Source of the DNA: Craspedostauros australis
Taxonomy: Eukaryota > Bacillariophyta > Bacillariophyceae > Mastogloiales > Achnanthaceae
NCBI GenBank assembly: GCA_026770025.1
Contig: JAMXDE010000011.1
Location: 1,860,001 to 1,924,000, forward strand
DNA length: 64,000 nucleotides
Reading direction: 5' to 3'
The notes under the pieces are model-generated. The model was not told where the DNA came from. It saw only the letters and a list, made by a program, of their open reading frames with translations, and made no database searches. The translations under genes were made by a program, and so were the position numbers. Each line of letters starts with the position of its first letter. Position 1 is the first letter of the stretch. Shown piece by piece: positions 63,919 through 64,000 of the stretch.

Positions 63919-64000
63919 ATGGTCCCTCCTCCACCTCCACCGCCAGGCATGGCACCGCCTGGAATGGCACCGCCTGGAATGGCCCCACCGGGAATGGCGC
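63919..64000 (+). CDS. Pro/Gly/Met-rich protein, 5' end only
   Basis: The ATG at 63919 opens a run of seven prolines, then tandem G-M-A-P-P repeats to the window edge. Such starts occur in WW- and FF-domain splicing factors and in some RNA-binding proteins. Only 27 codons are visible, so no identity is claimed. Confidence 0.5.
   Translation, partial: MVPPPPPPPGMAPPGMAPPGMAPPGMA

Noticed and set aside
1-64000. CRISPR arrays, bacterial operons or ribosomal RNA genes
   Set aside because: None is present. Introns, targeting peptides and LTR elements show eukaryotic nuclear DNA; the short tandem repeats are microsatellites.

Overview
The window looks like nuclear DNA of a diatom, or a close photosynthetic stramenopile with a secondary red-type plastid. 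The main support is presequences: several proteins begin with a signal peptide followed by a basic, Ser/Thr-rich stretch, and one (the decarboxylase at 30.4 kb) carries a textbook S-A-F-A-P site. Other support is short GT-AG introns (168-431 bp), Ty1/copia retrotransposons, and a secreted Cys-rich protein with Pro/Thr linkers of the kind common in diatoms. The species cannot be told from the sequence alone.

Left third (1-24 kb), repeat-rich. A partial P-loop NTPase-like gene (1-1938) and a truncated short-chain dehydrogenase (2306-2785) form one copy of a segmental duplication. The other copy (20820-23586) has a longer NTPase-like gene and an intact dehydrogenase. The first copy ends exactly at a reversed LTR (2786-3557), which itself abuts the broken end of a second copia lineage (3558-3733, with its LTR at 3844-4428 and an inverted LTR relative near 4975-5610). 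From 8178 to 15687 lies a complete, apparently very young copia element: two 681-bp LTRs in which I saw no difference, and one open 1997-codon gag-pol. It splits a gene for a secreted repeat protein (7178-8177 and 15694-17303) and is flanked by a direct repeat. A diverged LTR sits at about 17744-18444.

Right two thirds (24-64 kb), ordinary gene-dense sequence with roughly one gene per 3 kb: a beta-propeller lactonase, a membrane protein of unknown function, a plastid-type diaminopimelate decarboxylase, a very long FLVCR-like MFS transporter, a ubiquitin-activating enzyme E1 with an N-terminal presequence, the meiotic MutS homologue MSH4, a patatin-like lipase, a deacetylase of the histone deacetylase fold, a CRAL-TRIO lipid-transfer protein, an aldo-keto reductase with a thylakoid-type Tat signal, an EDR2-C (DUF1336) protein, the RNA polymerase I subunit RPA43, and the start of a Pro-rich protein. 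Splice sites were assigned by matching donor/acceptor phase to conserved protein motifs.

The genes do not form one pathway. The recurring theme is import into the complex plastid: the decarboxylase, E1, lipase, deacetylase and aldo-keto reductase all have signal-peptide-like N termini. The E1 is a candidate for the ubiquitin-related import machinery of the periplastid space, and the aldo-keto reductase for the thylakoid lumen.
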